From positions 1 to 53,089 of the forward strand of contig JAPPPQ010000018.1 in NCBI GenBank assembly GCA_028817435.1: DNA of 53,089 bases, given 5' to 3'. Both the position numbers and the translations under genes were made by a program. Shown here piece by piece: positions 33,235-46,491 of this stretch; position 1 is the first letter of the stretch, and each line of letters opens with the position of its first letter. The notes below the pieces were generated by a model. That model ran no database searches, was not told the origin of the DNA, and saw nothing but the letters and a program-made list of their open reading frames with translations. Source of the stretch: Deltaproteobacteria bacterium. GTDB taxonomy: Bacteria; Myxococcota_A; UBA9160; UBA6930.

Positions 33235-33275
33235 GACACGGCCCGGGTTGCCCGGGCGTTCCACGCGGAGAGTGA

Positions 33276-33647
33276 ATGCCGACTGTGCAACAGCTCGTGC
33301 GCCGGGGCCGCCGGCGCAAGGCGAAGAAGACGAAGTCTCCGGATCTGCTCGGCTGCCCCCAGCGCCGCGGCGTGTGCATTCGCGTCTTCACCAAGACTCC
33401 GAAGAAGCCGAATTCGGCGCTGCGCAAGGTGGCCCGGGTGCGGCTCACCAACGGCCGCGAGGTCAACGCCTACATCCCCGGCATCGGCCACACGTTGCAG
33501 GAGCACTCGGTGGTGCTGGTGCGCGGGGGGCGGGTCCCCGACCTGCCGGGCGTTCGCTACCACATTGTGCGCGGCACGCTCGATTCCGCTGCGGTGGAGA
33601 GCCGCAACCAGGGGCGCTCGAAATACGGCGCCAAGAAGCCCAAGTAG
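33276..33647 (+). CDS. rpsL: Ribosomal protein uS12
   Basis: Decoding-centre protein, 123 aa. The loop [13 protein letters not shown] keeps the lysine (Lys43 here) whose change gives streptomycin resistance, so the allele is the sensitive type. Starts [18 protein letters not shown] precedes the ATG. Confidence 0.97.
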   Translation: MPTVQQLVRRGRRRKAKKTKSPDLLGCPQRRGVCIRVFTKTPKKPNSALRKVARVRLTNGREVNAYIPGIGHTLQEHSVVLVRGGRVPDLPGVRYHIVRGTLDSAAVESRNQGRSKYGAKKPK

Positions 33648-33649
33648 TC

Positions 33650-34120
33650 ATGCCCCGGCGACGCGAAGTCCCGAAGCGCGAGATCCGCCCGGACCCCAAG
33701 TTCGGCGACCGCATGGTCACGCGCTTTGTGAATATCGTCATGCTGGACGGCAAGAAGAGCGTCGCCGAGCGAATCCTCTACGGCGCTTTTGACGAGATCG
33801 AATCGAAGACCCGCAACGACCCGCTGGCCATGTTCCGCCGCGCCCTCGACAATGTGCGGCCCCGCGTCGAGGTGAAGTCGCGCCGCGTGGGCGGCGCCAC
33901 CTACCAGGTGCCCGTAGAAGTGCGGCCCGAGCGCGCCTCCTCGCTGGCGATGCGCTGGCTGGTTCGCTCGGCGCGCAGCCGCGCCGGCAAGAACATGCGC
34001 GACAAGCTGGCCGGCGAGCTGATAGACGCGGCCAATGAGCGCGGCGAAGCAGTGAAGAAGCGCGAAGACACGCACCGCATGGCCGAGGCCAACAAGGCCT
34101 TCAGCCACTACCGCTGGTAG
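33650..34120 (+). CDS. rpsG: Ribosomal protein uS7
   Basis: 156 aa, assembly initiator of the 30S head. It begins [19 protein letters not shown] and contains [23 protein letters not shown] 33650 is two bases after rpsL. In E. coli S7 represses this operon. Confidence 0.97.
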   Translation: MPRRREVPKREIRPDPKFGDRMVTRFVNIVMLDGKKSVAERILYGAFDEIESKTRNDPLAMFRRALDNVRPRVEVKSRRVGGATYQVPVEVRPERASSLAMRWLVRSARSRAGKNMRDKLAGELIDAANERGEAVKKREDTHRMAEANKAFSHYRW

Positions 34121-34154
34121 GCGGGCGGCAGTCGCGAGTCGCAGAGTCGAAACC

Positions 34155-36227
<2,073 letters not shown>

Positions 36228-36260
36228 GGGCGTTTGGCCAAAGAGCAGGAGAAAGAAGCG

Positions 36261-37451
<1,191 letters not shown>

Positions 37452-37466
37452 AAAGGCGCAGAGCAA

Positions 37467-37781
37467 GTGGCGGAAATCGCGACCAAGGTCCGCATCCGGA
37501 TGAAGGCCTACGACTACAAGCTCCTCGACCAGAGCGCCGTGGAGATTGTGGATACGGCCATTCGCACCGGTGCGCGCGTGGCGGGGCCGATCCCGCTGCC
37601 GGCGACGATCAACAAGTTCACGGTGTTGCGCGGCCCCCACATTGACAAGAAGTCCCGGGAGCAGTTTGAGATGCGCACCCACAAGCGCCTGATTGACATT
37701 CTGGATCCGACGCAGCAGACCATGGACGCGCTGATGAAGCTCGAGCTGGCGGCGGGCGTGGACATCGAGATCAAGCTGTGA
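37467..37781 (+). CDS. rpsJ: Ribosomal protein uS10
   Basis: 104 aa, also the NusG/NusB partner NusE in antitermination. It has [22 protein letters not shown] and the loop [15 protein letters not shown]. The start is GTG 37467. It is followed directly by rplD; rplC, normally between them, is missing. Confidence 0.97.
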   Translation: MAEIATKVRIRMKAYDYKLLDQSAVEIVDTAIRTGARVAGPIPLPATINKFTVLRGPHIDKKSREQFEMRTHKRLIDILDPTQQTMDALMKLELAAGVDIEIKL

Positions 37782-37800
37782 CGGACGGAGCGGGGCAGTG

Positions 37801-38445
37801 ATGGCGAAGGCGAAGGTGGTCAACCTGGAGGGCGGGCGCAGCCCCGCCGTCGCGCTGGATCCCGCCGTCTTCGAGGCGGACCTGCGCCCGCATCTGTTGC
37901 ACGCCGAAGTGCGGCGGCAGCTCGCCGCCCGGCGGGCGGGCACCCACGCCACCCGGAACCGCGCGGCGGTTTCGGGCGGCGGCGCCAAGCCCTATCGCCA
38001 AAAGGGCACGGGCCGCGCCCGCCAGGGTTCGATCCGCTCGCCGCAATACGCCGGCGGCGGCGTGGTCTTCGGCCCGGTGCCGCGCAGCCACGCACACAAG
38101 CTGCCCAAGAAGGTGCGCCGCGCCGCGCTGTGCAGCGCGCTCTCTCTGCGCCAGAGCGAGGGCGCGCTCACCATTGCCGTGGGGCTGTCTCTGGACGAAT
38201 ACCGCACCAAGCGCGTGCTCTCCATGCTCGACGGCCTCGGCGTCTCCGGCAACTCGGTGCTGTTGGTGATTCCCGCCGCCGATCTGCAGCTCGAGAAATC
38301 CGCCCGCAACCTGCCCAAGGTGGGCGTGCTGCGCGCCGCCGGGCTCAATGTGTATGACATTCTGCGCCACGAGCGGCTGGTAATCGCGCAGGAGGCGCTC
38401 GAACTCATCGGCCGCCGCCTGGGCGCCGGGGAGGTGGCGCCGTGA
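37801..38445 (+). CDS. rplD: Ribosomal protein uL4
   Basis: 214 aa. The extended tunnel loop reads [20 protein letters not shown] with [17 protein letters not shown] after it. In enterobacteria L4 represses the S10 operon; no leader was examined here because the operon is entered from fusA-tuf. The start is ATG 37801 or the adjoining GTG 37798. The stop overlaps rplW. Confidence 0.96.
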   Translation: MAKAKVVNLEGGRSPAVALDPAVFEADLRPHLLHAEVRRQLAARRAGTHATRNRAAVSGGGAKPYRQKGTGRARQGSIRSPQYAGGGVVFGPVPRSHAHKLPKKVRRAALCSALSLRQSEGALTIAVGLSLDEYRTKRVLSMLDGLGVSGNSVLLVIPAADLQLEKSARNLPKVGVLRAAGLNVYDILRHERLVIAQEALELIGRRLGAGEVAP

Positions 38446-38729
38446 AGATGCACGAGATCATCCTGCGCCCGCTGGTCACCGAGAAGAGCACGCTGGCCCG
38501 CGAGCAGCGCCGCGTGGTGAGCTTCGCCGTGAATCCGCGCGCGAACAAGCACCAGGTCAAGCAGGCCGTCGAGAGCCTCTTTCAGGTGCAGGTGGAGGCG
38601 GTGCGCACCATGCGCATGCCGCGCAAGTCGCGGCGGCTCGGCCGCTTCACCGGGCGCAAGCCGGAATGGAAGAAGGCGCTCGTCACCCTTCACGAAGGGC
38701 AGTCGGTCGAATTCTTCGAGGGAGTCTAG
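38442..38729 (+). CDS. rplW: Ribosomal protein uL23
   Basis: 95 aa, exit-tunnel protein that docks SRP and trigger factor. It has [19 protein letters not shown] and [23 protein letters not shown] 38442 overlaps the rplD stop by four bases. Confidence 0.96.
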   Translation: MKMHEIILRPLVTEKSTLAREQRRVVSFAVNPRANKHQVKQAVESLFQVQVEAVRTMRMPRKSRRLGRFTGRKPEWKKALVTLHEGQSVEFFEGV

Positions 38730-38733
38730 AGAC

Positions 38734-39567
38734 TTGCCGATTCGCAACTACAAGCCGACTTCCGCTGGGCGGCGCAAGATGAGCGTCTCCGATTTCGCGG
38801 AGATCACCCGGGCGCGCCCCGAGCGCTCCCTGGTCGAGGGCCGGGTGGGCGCGGGCGGCGGGCGCAACAACCACGGCCGCATCACGATTTGGCAGCGCGG
38901 CGGCGGCCACAAGCGCCGCTACCGCCGCGTGGATTTCCGCCGCGACAAGCACGGCGTGCCCGCGCGGGTGGCGGCCATCGAATACGATCCGAACCGCTCC
39001 GCCAACATCGCGCTGTTGCACTACCGCGATGGCGAGAAGCGCTACATCCTCTCCCCGCTCGGCCTGAAGGTGGGCGATGAGGTGATGTCCGGCCCCGGCG
39101 CAGAGATTCGCGCGGGCAACGCGCTGGCGCTTTCCGATATCCCGCTGGGCACCGTGGTGCACGCCATTGAGATGAAGCCGGGCAAGGGCGCGCAGTTGGT
39201 GCGCGCCGCCGGCGGCAGCGCGCAGCTCATGGCCCGCGAGAACAACTACGCAACGCTGCGCATGCCGAGCGGCGAAATGCGCCTGGTGCACATCCGCTGC
39301 ATGGCCTCCATCGGACAGGTGGGCAACCTGGAGCACGAGAATGTGCGCATGGGCAAGGCCGGCCGCTCGCGCTGGCTGGGCCGCCGCCCGATTGTGCGCG
39401 GCGTGGCCATGAACCCGGTGGACCACCCGCTCGGCGGCGGCGAGGGCAAGTCCTCGGGCGGCCGCCATCCGACCACGCCCTGGGGCAAGCCCACCAAGGG
39501 CCACAAGACGCGCCGCAAGGGCAAGCCGTCGAGCCGCTACATCGTCAAGCGGCGGGGCAAGAAGTAA
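38734..39567 (+). CDS. rplB: Ribosomal protein uL2
   Basis: 277 aa, needed for subunit association and peptidyl transfer. It contains [20 protein letters not shown] and the C-terminal [20 protein letters not shown] with the conserved histidine. The start is TTG 38734, since the N-terminus [13 protein letters not shown] is standard and no ATG is present. Confidence 0.97.
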   Translation: MPIRNYKPTSAGRRKMSVSDFAEITRARPERSLVEGRVGAGGGRNNHGRITIWQRGGGHKRRYRRVDFRRDKHGVPARVAAIEYDPNRSANIALLHYRDGEKRYILSPLGLKVGDEVMSGPGAEIRAGNALALSDIPLGTVVHAIEMKPGKGAQLVRAAGGSAQLMARENNYATLRMPSGEMRLVHIRCMASIGQVGNLEHENVRMGKAGRSRWLGRRPIVRGVAMNPVDHPLGGGEGKSSGGRHPTTPWGKPTKGHKTRRKGKPSSRYIVKRRGKK

Positions 39568-39842
39568 TGGCGCGTTCGCTCAAGAAGGGCCCCTTCGTGG
39601 ATCCCAGCCTTCAGAAGAAGGTGAGCCAGGTGGTGGAGTCGGGCGGCCGGCAGGCGATCAAGACCTGGTCGCGGCGCTCGATGATCACGCCGGAGATGGT
39701 GGGCATCACTTTCCAGGTGCACAACGGCAAGCTCTTCATGCCCGTCTATGTGACCGAGAACATGGTCGGGCACCGCCTCGGCGAATTCGCGCCCACCCGC
39801 AAGTTCACCGGCCATGCCTCGGACAAGAAGGTGAAGCGGTGA
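39567..39842 (+). CDS. rpsS: Ribosomal protein uS19
   Basis: 91 aa. It has [12 protein letters not shown] and the [20 protein letters not shown] end. The ATG overlaps the rplB stop (TAATG). Confidence 0.97.
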   Translation: MARSLKKGPFVDPSLQKKVSQVVESGGRQAIKTWSRRSMITPEMVGITFQVHNGKLFMPVYVTENMVGHRLGEFAPTRKFTGHASDKKVKR

Positions 39843-40192
39843 TGGCTGGGGTGCGCGCCAAGTTGATGAACTACCGCGTGAGCGCGCGCAAGGCGCGGCT
39901 GGTGGCGGACCAGGTGCGCGGCCGCCAGGTGGAGGAGGCGCTCGCCCTGCTGGAGCTTTCGCCGAAGCGCGTGGCGCAGCCCATCGCCAAGCTGTTGCGC
40001 TCTGCCGTGGCCGGGGCCGAGCAGAAGAACCTGAACGAGCGCGCGGGCATTGACATTGACAACCTCTACATCAGCAAAATCACCGTGGACGAAGGCTCCA
40101 GCATGTGGCGGATCCGCCCGCGCGCGCAAATGCGCGCCAACTGGATTCAGAAGCGCACGAGCCACATCACGGTCGAGTTGGAGGAACACTGA
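39842..40192 (+). CDS. rplV: Ribosomal protein uL22
   Basis: 116 aa, lines the exit tunnel with L4. It has [20 protein letters not shown] and the loop [20 protein letters not shown] before the C-terminal ITVELEE. ATG 39842 overlaps the rpsS stop; GTG 39839 is also possible. Confidence 0.96.
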   Translation: MAGVRAKLMNYRVSARKARLVADQVRGRQVEEALALLELSPKRVAQPIAKLLRSAVAGAEQKNLNERAGIDIDNLYISKITVDEGSSMWRIRPRAQMRANWIQKRTSHITVELEEH

Positions 40193-40193
40193 G

Positions 40194-40874
40194 GTGGGGC
40201 AGAAGGTCCATCCCTACGGCTTTCGCCTGGGGACGCTCTATGGCTGGAAGTCGAACTGGTTCGAAGACCGCCGCTACGGCGAGCAGGTCTTGGAGGACCA
40301 CCAGATTCGCAACCATGTCAAGAAGAAGCTCTACCACGCGGGAATCTCCAAGGTGGTGATTGAGCGCGTCAGCGACAAGTGCACCGTCAACATTCACACG
40401 GCGCGCCCCGGCATTCTGATCGGCAAGCGCGGCGCGGAAATCGAGGCGTTGCGCAAGAAGCTCGCGGATTACACCTCGCACAGCATCTACATCAATGTGA
40501 AAGAGGTGCGCCGGGCAGAATTGGACGCGCAGCTGGTGGCCGAGAACATCGCGCTGCAGCTCGAGCGCCGCGTGGCCTTCCGGCGCGCCATGAAGAAGGC
40601 CATGACCTCCACGATGAAATTCGGCGCCAAGGGCATCCGCCTGGAATGCGGTGGCCGCCTGGGCGGCACCGAGATGGGGCGCCGCGAGCGCTACGCCGAG
40701 GGCCGCGTGCCCTTGCACACGCTGCGCGCCAATGTGGATTACGGCGTCGCCGAGGCGAAGACCACCTACGGAGTCATCGGCGTCCGCTGCTGGGTCTTCA
40801 AGGGCGATGTGGCGGACCGCAGTCTGCGCGAAGGCGCGCTCTCCCAGCGCGCTCCGGAAGACCTGGCGAGGTAG
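40194..40874 (+). CDS. rpsC: Ribosomal protein uS3
   Basis: 226 aa, with the KH domain ([20 protein letters not shown]) and C-terminal [16 protein letters not shown]. The start is GTG 40194, giving [12 protein letters not shown]; the frame is open into rplV. Confidence 0.97.
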   Translation: MGQKVHPYGFRLGTLYGWKSNWFEDRRYGEQVLEDHQIRNHVKKKLYHAGISKVVIERVSDKCTVNIHTARPGILIGKRGAEIEALRKKLADYTSHSIYINVKEVRRAELDAQLVAENIALQLERRVAFRRAMKKAMTSTMKFGAKGIRLECGGRLGGTEMGRRERYAEGRVPLHTLRANVDYGVAEAKTTYGVIGVRCWVFKGDVADRSLREGALSQRAPEDLAR

Positions 40875-40881
40875 GACGGAT

Positions 40882-41295
40882 ATGCTGCAACCGAAGAAGG
40901 TCAAGCACCGCAAGGTTCAGAAGGGCCGTATGCGCGGAAAGGCGTATCGCGGCAGCGCGGTCTCTTTCGGCGAATACGGGCTGCAGGCAGTGGGCAAGGG
41001 GCGCGTCACCGCGCGGCAGATCGAGGCCGCGCGCATCGCCATGACCCGCTACATCAAGCGCGGCGGGAAGATCTGGATTCGCATCTTTCCCGACAAGCCC
41101 ATCGCCAAGAAGCCGGCGGAGACGCGCATGGGCAAGGGCAAGGGCAACCCGGAGGAATGGGTGTCGGTGGTGAAGCCCGGGCGCGTTCTCTACGAAATGG
41201 AGGGCGTCGCCCTCGCCGTGGCGAAGGAGGCGTTCCGGCTGGCGGCCCACAAGCTGCCCGTCCCGACGCGCTTCGTGGTGCGGGAGGAGTGGTGA
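40882..41295 (+). CDS. rplP: Ribosomal protein uL16
   Basis: 137 aa, contacts A- and P-site tRNAs. It begins [19 protein letters not shown] and contains [20 protein letters not shown]. It lies seven bases after rpsC and overlaps rpmC by one base. Confidence 0.97.
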   Translation: MLQPKKVKHRKVQKGRMRGKAYRGSAVSFGEYGLQAVGKGRVTARQIEAARIAMTRYIKRGGKIWIRIFPDKPIAKKPAETRMGKGKGNPEEWVSVVKPGRVLYEMEGVALAVAKEAFRLAAHKLPVPTRFVVREEW

Positions 41296-41540
41296 TGAAG
41301 GCCAGCGAGCTGCACGCGCTCTCGGAGAAGGAGCTGTTGGCGAAGGCGGCAGAATTGCGGGGCGAGCTCTTCGACGCCCGCGTGAAGAAGGCCACCGGCC
41401 AGCTCGAAAAGCCGGCGGTGTTGCGCAGGCTGCGGCGCGACATTGCGCGGGTCGAGACCATTCTGTGGGAGAAGCGGGGCGACCAGCGCCCGCATGACGC
41501 GGCCGGCCGCAAGGCGGGCCGCGCTGGAGCCAGCCAGTGA
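41295..41540 (+). CDS. rpmC: Ribosomal protein uL29
   Basis: 81 aa: the usual two-helix core (SELHALSEKELLAKAAELRG ... RRDIARVETILWEK) plus a basic tail of about 18 residues ending AGRAGASQ that is longer than typical. ATG 41295 overlaps rplP. Confidence 0.95.
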   Translation: MKASELHALSEKELLAKAAELRGELFDARVKKATGQLEKPAVLRRLRRDIARVETILWEKRGDQRPHDAAGRKAGRAGASQ

Positions 41541-41821
41541 AGCGGCGCGGACAGCGGAGGACTCTGGAGGGCGTGGTCGTGAGCGACCAGATGGACAAGA
41601 CCGTCGTGGTGCGGGTGGAGCGCTTGGTGAAGGATCCCCGCTACCACAAGTATGTCCGCCGCCACTCCCGCTTCATGGCGCATGACGAGCAGAATGACTG
41701 CGGCGTCGGCGACCGGGTTCGCATCATCGAGCACCGCGCCATTTCCAAGCGCAAGCGCTGGAAGGTGCAGGCGATGGTGTCGAAGTCCTCGCGGGTTCAG
41801 GACGAGGTGAAGGGGCGATGA
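41537..41821 (+). CDS. rpsQ: Ribosomal protein uS17
   Basis: 94 aa OB-fold protein. It has [20 protein letters not shown] and the [18 protein letters not shown] loop. GTG 41537 overlaps rpmC by four bases. Confidence 0.96.
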   Translation: MKRRGQRRTLEGVVVSDQMDKTVVVRVERLVKDPRYHKYVRRHSRFMAHDEQNDCGVGDRVRIIEHRAISKRKRWKVQAMVSKSSRVQDEVKGR

Positions 41822-42186
41822 TCCAGTCCGAATCGACGCTGGAGGTGGCGGACAATTCCGGCGCTCGCAAGGTCTTGTGCATTCGCGTGCTGGGCGGCAC
41901 GCGCCGGCGTTACGCTTCCATCGGAGATGTGATTGTGGTGACGGTGAAAGAGGCGATTCCGAACGCCCGCGTCAAGAAGGGCGAGGTGCGGCGCGCCGTG
42001 GTGGTGCGCACCCGCAAGGGGCTCTCGCGCCCGGACGGCTCCTACATTCGCTTCGACGACAACGCCGCGGTGCTGCTGGACCAGCAGCGCGAGCCCATCG
42101 GCACGCGCATCTTTGGCCCTGTGGCGCGCGAGTTGCGCGGACGCCGTTTCATGCGCATCATCTCCCTCGCTCCGGAGGTGCTGTAA
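41818..42186 (+). CDS. rplN: Ribosomal protein uL14
   Basis: 122 aa. It begins [19 protein letters not shown] and ends with [26 protein letters not shown] sequence. The stop TAA shares a base with the rplE ATG. rplX (uL24), expected next, is absent. Confidence 0.97.
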   Translation: MIQSESTLEVADNSGARKVLCIRVLGGTRRRYASIGDVIVVTVKEAIPNARVKKGEVRRAVVVRTRKGLSRPDGSYIRFDDNAAVLLDQQREPIGTRIFGPVARELRGRRFMRIISLAPEVL

Positions 42187-42728
42187 TGCGCCCCCGCCTG
42201 TTGGAACGCTACCGGGGCGAGGTGCAGAGCCGCCTGGCCAGCGAGTTCGGCTACACGAACCCGCACCAGGCGCCCACCTTTGAGAAGATCGCGGTAAACA
42301 TGGGCATTGGCGAGGCGGTGCAGAACCCGAAGCTGCTGGAGCGCGCCAGCGAGGAGTTGGCTCTCATCACCGGGCAAAAGGCGATTTTGCGCCGGGCGAA
42401 GAAGAGCGTCGCCAGCTTCAAGCTGCGCGAGGGCCAGCCCATCGGCTGCATGGTCACGCTGCGGGGGCGCCGCATGTGGGAGTTCTTCGACCGCCTGGTG
42501 AATGTGGCCCTGCCGCGGGTGCGCGATTTCCGCGGCGTTTCGCCCCGGGCCTTCGATGGCCGCGGCAACTACACGCTCGGCATCCGCGAGCAGATCATCT
42601 TCCCCGAGGTGGACTACGACCGGGTGGAGAAGGTCACGGGAATGAATGTGACGATTTGCACAACCGCCGGCACGGACTCCGAGGCGCGGGCGCTGCTCGC
42701 CCATCTCGGCATGCCTTTCCGGGAGTAG
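42186..42728 (+). CDS. rplE: Ribosomal protein uL5
   Basis: 180 aa, binds 5S rRNA. It contains [20 protein letters not shown] and [20 protein letters not shown]. It joins rplN directly (TAATG) and is followed four bases later by rpsH, with no rpsN between. Confidence 0.97.
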   Translation: MRPRLLERYRGEVQSRLASEFGYTNPHQAPTFEKIAVNMGIGEAVQNPKLLERASEELALITGQKAILRRAKKSVASFKLREGQPIGCMVTLRGRRMWEFFDRLVNVALPRVRDFRGVSPRAFDGRGNYTLGIREQIIFPEVDYDRVEKVTGMNVTICTTAGTDSEARALLAHLGMPFRE

Positions 42729-42732
42729 CGCC

Positions 42733-43128
42733 ATGATGACCGATCCCGTCGCCGACATGCTGACGCGCATCCGCAACGCGGGCCGCGCGGGCCACGCCGA
42801 GGTGCGTTGCCGCGATTCGAAGCTCAAGCGCGCCATCGCCGAGGTGATGGTCGCCGAAGGCTACCTGGACGCCGTCGCGCAGGAAGAGCGCGAGGGCAGG
42901 CCGGTGCTCTGCATCAAGCTCCGCTACAACAGCGCGGGCGAGTGGATTGTGGACGGCCTGCAGCGCGTCTCGCGCCCGAGCCGCCGCGTCTATGTGGGCG
43001 CGGGACAGGTGCCGAAGGTGCTCAACGGGCTCGGCATCGCCGTGCTCTCCACGCCCCGGGGCGTGGTCTCCGACCGCAGGGCGCGGGAAGAGAATGTGGG
43101 CGGCGAAGTGCTCTGCGAGGTCTGGTAG
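42733..43128 (+). CDS. rpsH: Ribosomal protein uS8
   Basis: 131 aa. It has TDPVADMLTRIRNAGRAGH and the C-terminal LSTPRGVVSDRRAREENVGG. In E. coli S8 represses the spc operon at the L5 start. ATG 42733 or 42736. Confidence 0.97.
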   Translation: MMTDPVADMLTRIRNAGRAGHAEVRCRDSKLKRAIAEVMVAEGYLDAVAQEEREGRPVLCIKLRYNSAGEWIVDGLQRVSRPSRRVYVGAGQVPKVLNGLGIAVLSTPRGVVSDRRAREENVGGEVLCEVW

Positions 43129-43668
43129 ATGTCGCGCATCGGGCGAAAGCCGGTGGTGATTCCGCAGGGCGTCGAGGTGGCGCCCGGCGGGGAGTTCGTC
43201 GAGGTGCGGGGGCCGCGCGGCGCGCTGCGCGAGCGCCTGCCCCGGCGCATCTCCTGCGAGGTGGCGGAGGGCCAGGTGCGTCTCGCGCGGCCCGACGACC
43301 GCAAGGAATCGAAGGCGCTGCACGGGCTGGCCCGCGCGCTGGTGCAGAACATGGTGACCGGCGTGACCGAGGGCTTTGCCAAGGAACTGGAAATCAGCGG
43401 CGTGGGCTACCGGGCCGAGAGCCGGGGCGGCAGCCTGCGGTTGCTGATCGGCTTTTCGCATCCCGTGGAAATGCAGATTCCCGAGGGCATTGAGGTCAGC
43501 GTGCAGGAGAACACGCGCATTCTGGTGCGGGGCAGCAGCCGGCAGTTGGTCGGCCAGTTCGCGGCCAATTTGCGCAAGCTGCGGCCGCCGGAACCCTACA
43601 AGGGCAAGGGCATCCGCTACGCAGACGAGCAGATCCGGCGCAAGGCCGGCAAGACGGCGGTGGGATAG
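43129..43668 (+). CDS. rplF: Ribosomal protein uL6
   Basis: 179 aa, two tandem L6 domains. It begins [17 protein letters not shown]; the C-terminal block is [20 protein letters not shown]. The ATG abuts the rpsH stop. Confidence 0.97.
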   Translation: MSRIGRKPVVIPQGVEVAPGGEFVEVRGPRGALRERLPRRISCEVAEGQVRLARPDDRKESKALHGLARALVQNMVTGVTEGFAKELEISGVGYRAESRGGSLRLLIGFSHPVEMQIPEGIEVSVQENTRILVRGSSRQLVGQFAANLRKLRPPEPYKGKGIRYADEQIRRKAGKTAVG

Positions 43669-43670
43669 AG

Positions 43671-44039
43671 ATGAAGCGCAAGATCAGGAACCGCAAGCGG
43701 GCGGCATTCGAGGCGCGCAAGGCGCGCGTCGTGCGGCAGCTCGGGCGCTCGGCGCGCCCGCGGCTCACCGTGTATCGCAGCGCCCGGCACATCTACGCGC
43801 AACTCGTGGATCCCTCCAGCGGCCGCACGCTGGGCGCGGTTTCGAGCCGCAACCGCGAGATCGCCGCCGCGGGCGCCACGGGTAACCTCGAGGCCGCGGC
43901 CCGGGTGGGCCGGGCCATTGCCGAACTCGCCCGGGAGAAGCAGATCGAATCGGTGGTTTTCAACCGCAACGGCTTCCTTTACCACGGGCGCGTAAAGGCG
44001 CTGGCCGAAACCGCCCGCGAAAACGGGCTCAAGTTCTGA
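43671..44039 (+). CDS. rplR: Ribosomal protein uL18
   Basis: 122 aa, 5S rRNA binder. It has [19 protein letters not shown] and the C-terminal [20 protein letters not shown]. It starts two bases after rplF. Confidence 0.97.
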   Translation: MKRKIRNRKRAAFEARKARVVRQLGRSARPRLTVYRSARHIYAQLVDPSSGRTLGAVSSRNREIAAAGATGNLEAAARVGRAIAELAREKQIESVVFNRNGFLYHGRVKALAETARENGLKF

Positions 44040-44049
44040 TGGAGCGCTC

Positions 44050-44544
44050 ATGAGAATGCGTCAGGCCGAAAGGCTCAATGCGAACGATTACGATCTGAGC
44101 GACCGCGTGGTGGACATCAACCGCGTTGCCAAGGTGGTGAAGGGCGGGCGCCGCTTCAACTTCACCGCCCTGGTTGTGGTCGGCGACGGCGCCGGCGTGG
44201 TGGGCGTGGGCATGGGCAAGGCGGGCGAGGTGCCCGAGGCCATTCGCAAGGGCGTGGACAAGGCGCGCAAGAGCCTGTTGCGCGTGCCGCTGGTGCAGCA
44301 GACCATTCCCCACGGGACCGTCGGGCGCTTCGGCGCGGGGCGCGTGCTGCTGCGCCCGGCTTCCCCCGGCACCGGCGTGATTGCCGGCGGCGGCGTTCGC
44401 GCCGTGATGGAATCGGCGGGCATCCGGGATGTGCTCACCAAGACCATCGGCACCAACAACCCGCACAATGTGGTGTTGGCAACCCTGATGGCGCTGCAGC
44501 AGCTTCGGGATCCGGAGCAGCGCCGGGCGGAGCTGGCCCGGTGA
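44050..44544 (+). CDS. rpsE: Ribosomal protein uS5
   Basis: 164 aa, with the double-stranded-RNA-binding-like N-domain ([20 protein letters not shown]) and [20 protein letters not shown]. It overlaps rpmD by four bases. Confidence 0.97.
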   Translation: MRMRQAERLNANDYDLSDRVVDINRVAKVVKGGRRFNFTALVVVGDGAGVVGVGMGKAGEVPEAIRKGVDKARKSLLRVPLVQQTIPHGTVGRFGAGRVLLRPASPGTGVIAGGGVRAVMESAGIRDVLTKTIGTNNPHNVVLATLMALQQLRDPEQRRAELAR

Positions 44545-44738
44545 GCGCGCGCAGCAAGAAGCAGAAGCTGCGGGTGACGCAGGTGCGCAGCGCCATCGGC
44601 TACAACCGGCGGCAGCGCGTGATTCTGCGCGGCCTCGGCATCCGCCGCATGCACCACACCGTGGAGATCGAGGACACCCCCTCGGTGCGCGGCATGATCC
44701 GCAAGATTCCGCACCTGCTGAAGGTGGAGGCATCCTGA
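44541..44738 (+). CDS. rpmD: Ribosomal protein uL30
   Basis: 65 aa. It has [20 protein letters not shown] and [23 protein letters not shown] 44541 start. Presence of L30 here is usual for this operon. Confidence 0.95.
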   Translation: MSARSKKQKLRVTQVRSAIGYNRRQRVILRGLGIRRMHHTVEIEDTPSVRGMIRKIPHLLKVEAS

Positions 44739-44740
44739 GC

Positions 44741-45181
44741 ATGCTCGACCAACTCAAGCCGAACCCGGGTGCGCGCCGCCGCCGCAAGCGCGTGGGGCGC
44801 GGCCCCGGTTCGGGCCACAACAAGAACGCCGGGCGCGGCGTCAAGGGGCAGGGCACGCGCTCGGCGGGCCGGCCCACCTCGCGCCACTTCGAAGGCGGGC
44901 AAATGCCCATCACCCGGCGCCTGCCGAAGCGCGGCTTCGTGAACATCCACCGCCGGGAATACGAAGTGGTGAATCTCCGGGATCTGGCGGTCTTCGGCGA
45001 AGGCGCCAGCGTGGACACCGCGCAGCTCGCCGAGCGCGGCCTGGTGCGCCGGAAGTCCCGCGTCAAGCTGCTCGGCGAAGGCGACGCGCCCGCCGGGCTC
45101 CGCATCCAGGTGCACCGGGCCAGCGGCAGCGCGCGCGCAAAGATCGAATCCGCCGGCGGCAGTGTGGAGCTTCTGCCGTGA
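44741..45181 (+). CDS. rplO: Ribosomal protein uL15
   Basis: 146 aa. The glycine-rich basic N-terminus has KRVGRGPGSGHNKNAGRGVK; further on it has PITRRLPKRGFVN. The stop overlaps the secY GTG by four bases. Confidence 0.97.
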   Translation: MLDQLKPNPGARRRRKRVGRGPGSGHNKNAGRGVKGQGTRSAGRPTSRHFEGGQMPITRRLPKRGFVNIHRREYEVVNLRDLAVFGEGASVDTAQLAERGLVRRKSRVKLLGEGDAPAGLRIQVHRASGSARAKIESAGGSVELLP

Positions 45182-46491
45182 GCTCCAGCATTCAGAACAT
45201 CGGCAGGATCCCGGAGCTGCAGCGCCGCATCCTGTTCACCCTGGGAATGCTCGCCGTGTATCGCGTCGGCGCGAAGATCGCCACGCCGGGCATTGACGCC
45301 GATGTGATCCGGCAGACCTTCCAGGGGCTCGAGGGCAGCGTCTTCACGCTGTTCAATATCTTCAGCGGCGGCGCGCTGGAGCAGCTCTCCATCTTTGCGC
45401 TCGGCATCATGCCCTACATCAGCGCATCCATCATCATGCAGCTTCTCACCGTGGTCATTCCCTCGCTCGAGGCGCTGAAGCGCGAAGGCGAGCGGGGGCA
45501 GCGGCAGATCAGCCAATACACCCGCTATTTCACCATCGTGCTGGCCGCCTTCCAGAGCATGCTGTTGGCCTACGCATTGGAGAACGGGCAGTTCGGCGCT
45601 GGCGCGGTGCTGGATCCCGGCTGGAGCTTCCGGCTGACGACGGCCATCACGCTCACCGCGGGCACGGCTTTCATCATGTGGCTCGGCGAGCAGATCACCG
45701 AGCGCGGCATTGGCAACGGCATCTCGCTGGTAATCTTCTCCGGCATTCTGGTGACCATCCCGGGCGCGCTGGGCCAGCTCTACGAGCGGGTGCGCAGCGA
45801 CCAGTTCACGCTGCTCGAGGTGATCTTCCTCTTCGCCTTCATCGTGGCGCTCACCGGCTTTGTGGTGTTCGTCGAGCGCGGCCAGCGCCGCATTCCCATT
45901 CAGCACGCGCGGCGCGTCGTAGGGCGCAAGGTCACCCAGGGGGGCATGAGCTATTTCCCGCTGCGCGTAAACACGGCCAATGTCATCCCGCCCATCTTCG
46001 CCTCCTCGCTGCTCATCTTCCCCACCACCGTCGCGCAGTTCACCGACGCCAGCGGCACCGTCAACCGCATCTTCCAGGACTACCTCTTCCCGGGCGGCCT
46101 GCTCTACAACGGCATCTATGTAGGGATGATCGTCTTTTTCGCCTTCTTCTACACGGCCATTCTCATCAACCCCGACGATGTGGCCGACAACATCCGCCGC
46201 TCGGGCGGCTCAATTCCCGGCGTGCGGCCCGGCAAGAGCACCGCGGCCTTCATAGACACCGTGCTCTCGCGCATTACGCTGGTGGGGGCGGTCTATGTCT
46301 CGGCCATTTGCCTGGTGCCGGTCTATCTCTCGGATTCCTTCGGCGTGCCCTTCTACTTCGGCGGCACGGCGCTGCTCATCGTGGTGGGCGTGGGCATGGA
46401 TCTGATGGCGCAGGTCGAAGCCCACCTGCTCTCGCGGCAGTATGAGGGCTTCGTTCAGGGGGCGCGCATGCGCGGGAGGCTGGGGCGGTGA
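45178..46491 (+). CDS. secY: Protein translocase channel subunit SecY
   Basis: 437 aa with ten expected membrane helices. It has RILFTLGMLAVYRVGAKI, the plug-containing first loop, GIMPYISASIIMQLL, and the cytosolic loop around GGSIPGVRPGKSTAAFID. It works with SecE (21652) and SecA. GTG 45178 start; overlaps adk by four bases. Confidence 0.97.
   Translation: MSSSIQNIGRIPELQRRILFTLGMLAVYRVGAKIATPGIDADVIRQTFQGLEGSVFTLFNIFSGGALEQLSIFALGIMPYISASIIMQLLTVVIPSLEALKREGERGQRQISQYTRYFTIVLAAFQSMLLAYALENGQFGAGAVLDPGWSFRLTTAITLTAGTAFIMWLGEQITERGIGNGISLVIFSGILVTIPGALGQLYERVRSDQFTLLEVIFLFAFIVALTGFVVFVERGQRRIPIQHARRVVGRKVTQGGMSYFPLRVNTANVIPPIFASSLLIFPTTVAQFTDASGTVNRIFQDYLFPGGLLYNGIYVGMIVFFAFFYTAILINPDDVADNIRRSGGSIPGVRPGKSTAAFIDTVLSRITLVGAVYVSAICLVPVYLSDSFGVPFYFGGTALLIVVGVGMDLMAQVEAHLLSRQYEGFVQGARMRGRLGR

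Noticed and set aside
33130..33275. Possible leader peptide frame (MSEETHPRL...) before rpsL
   Set aside because: No ribosome binding site, and the frame simply runs on into rpsL and rpsG out of phase.
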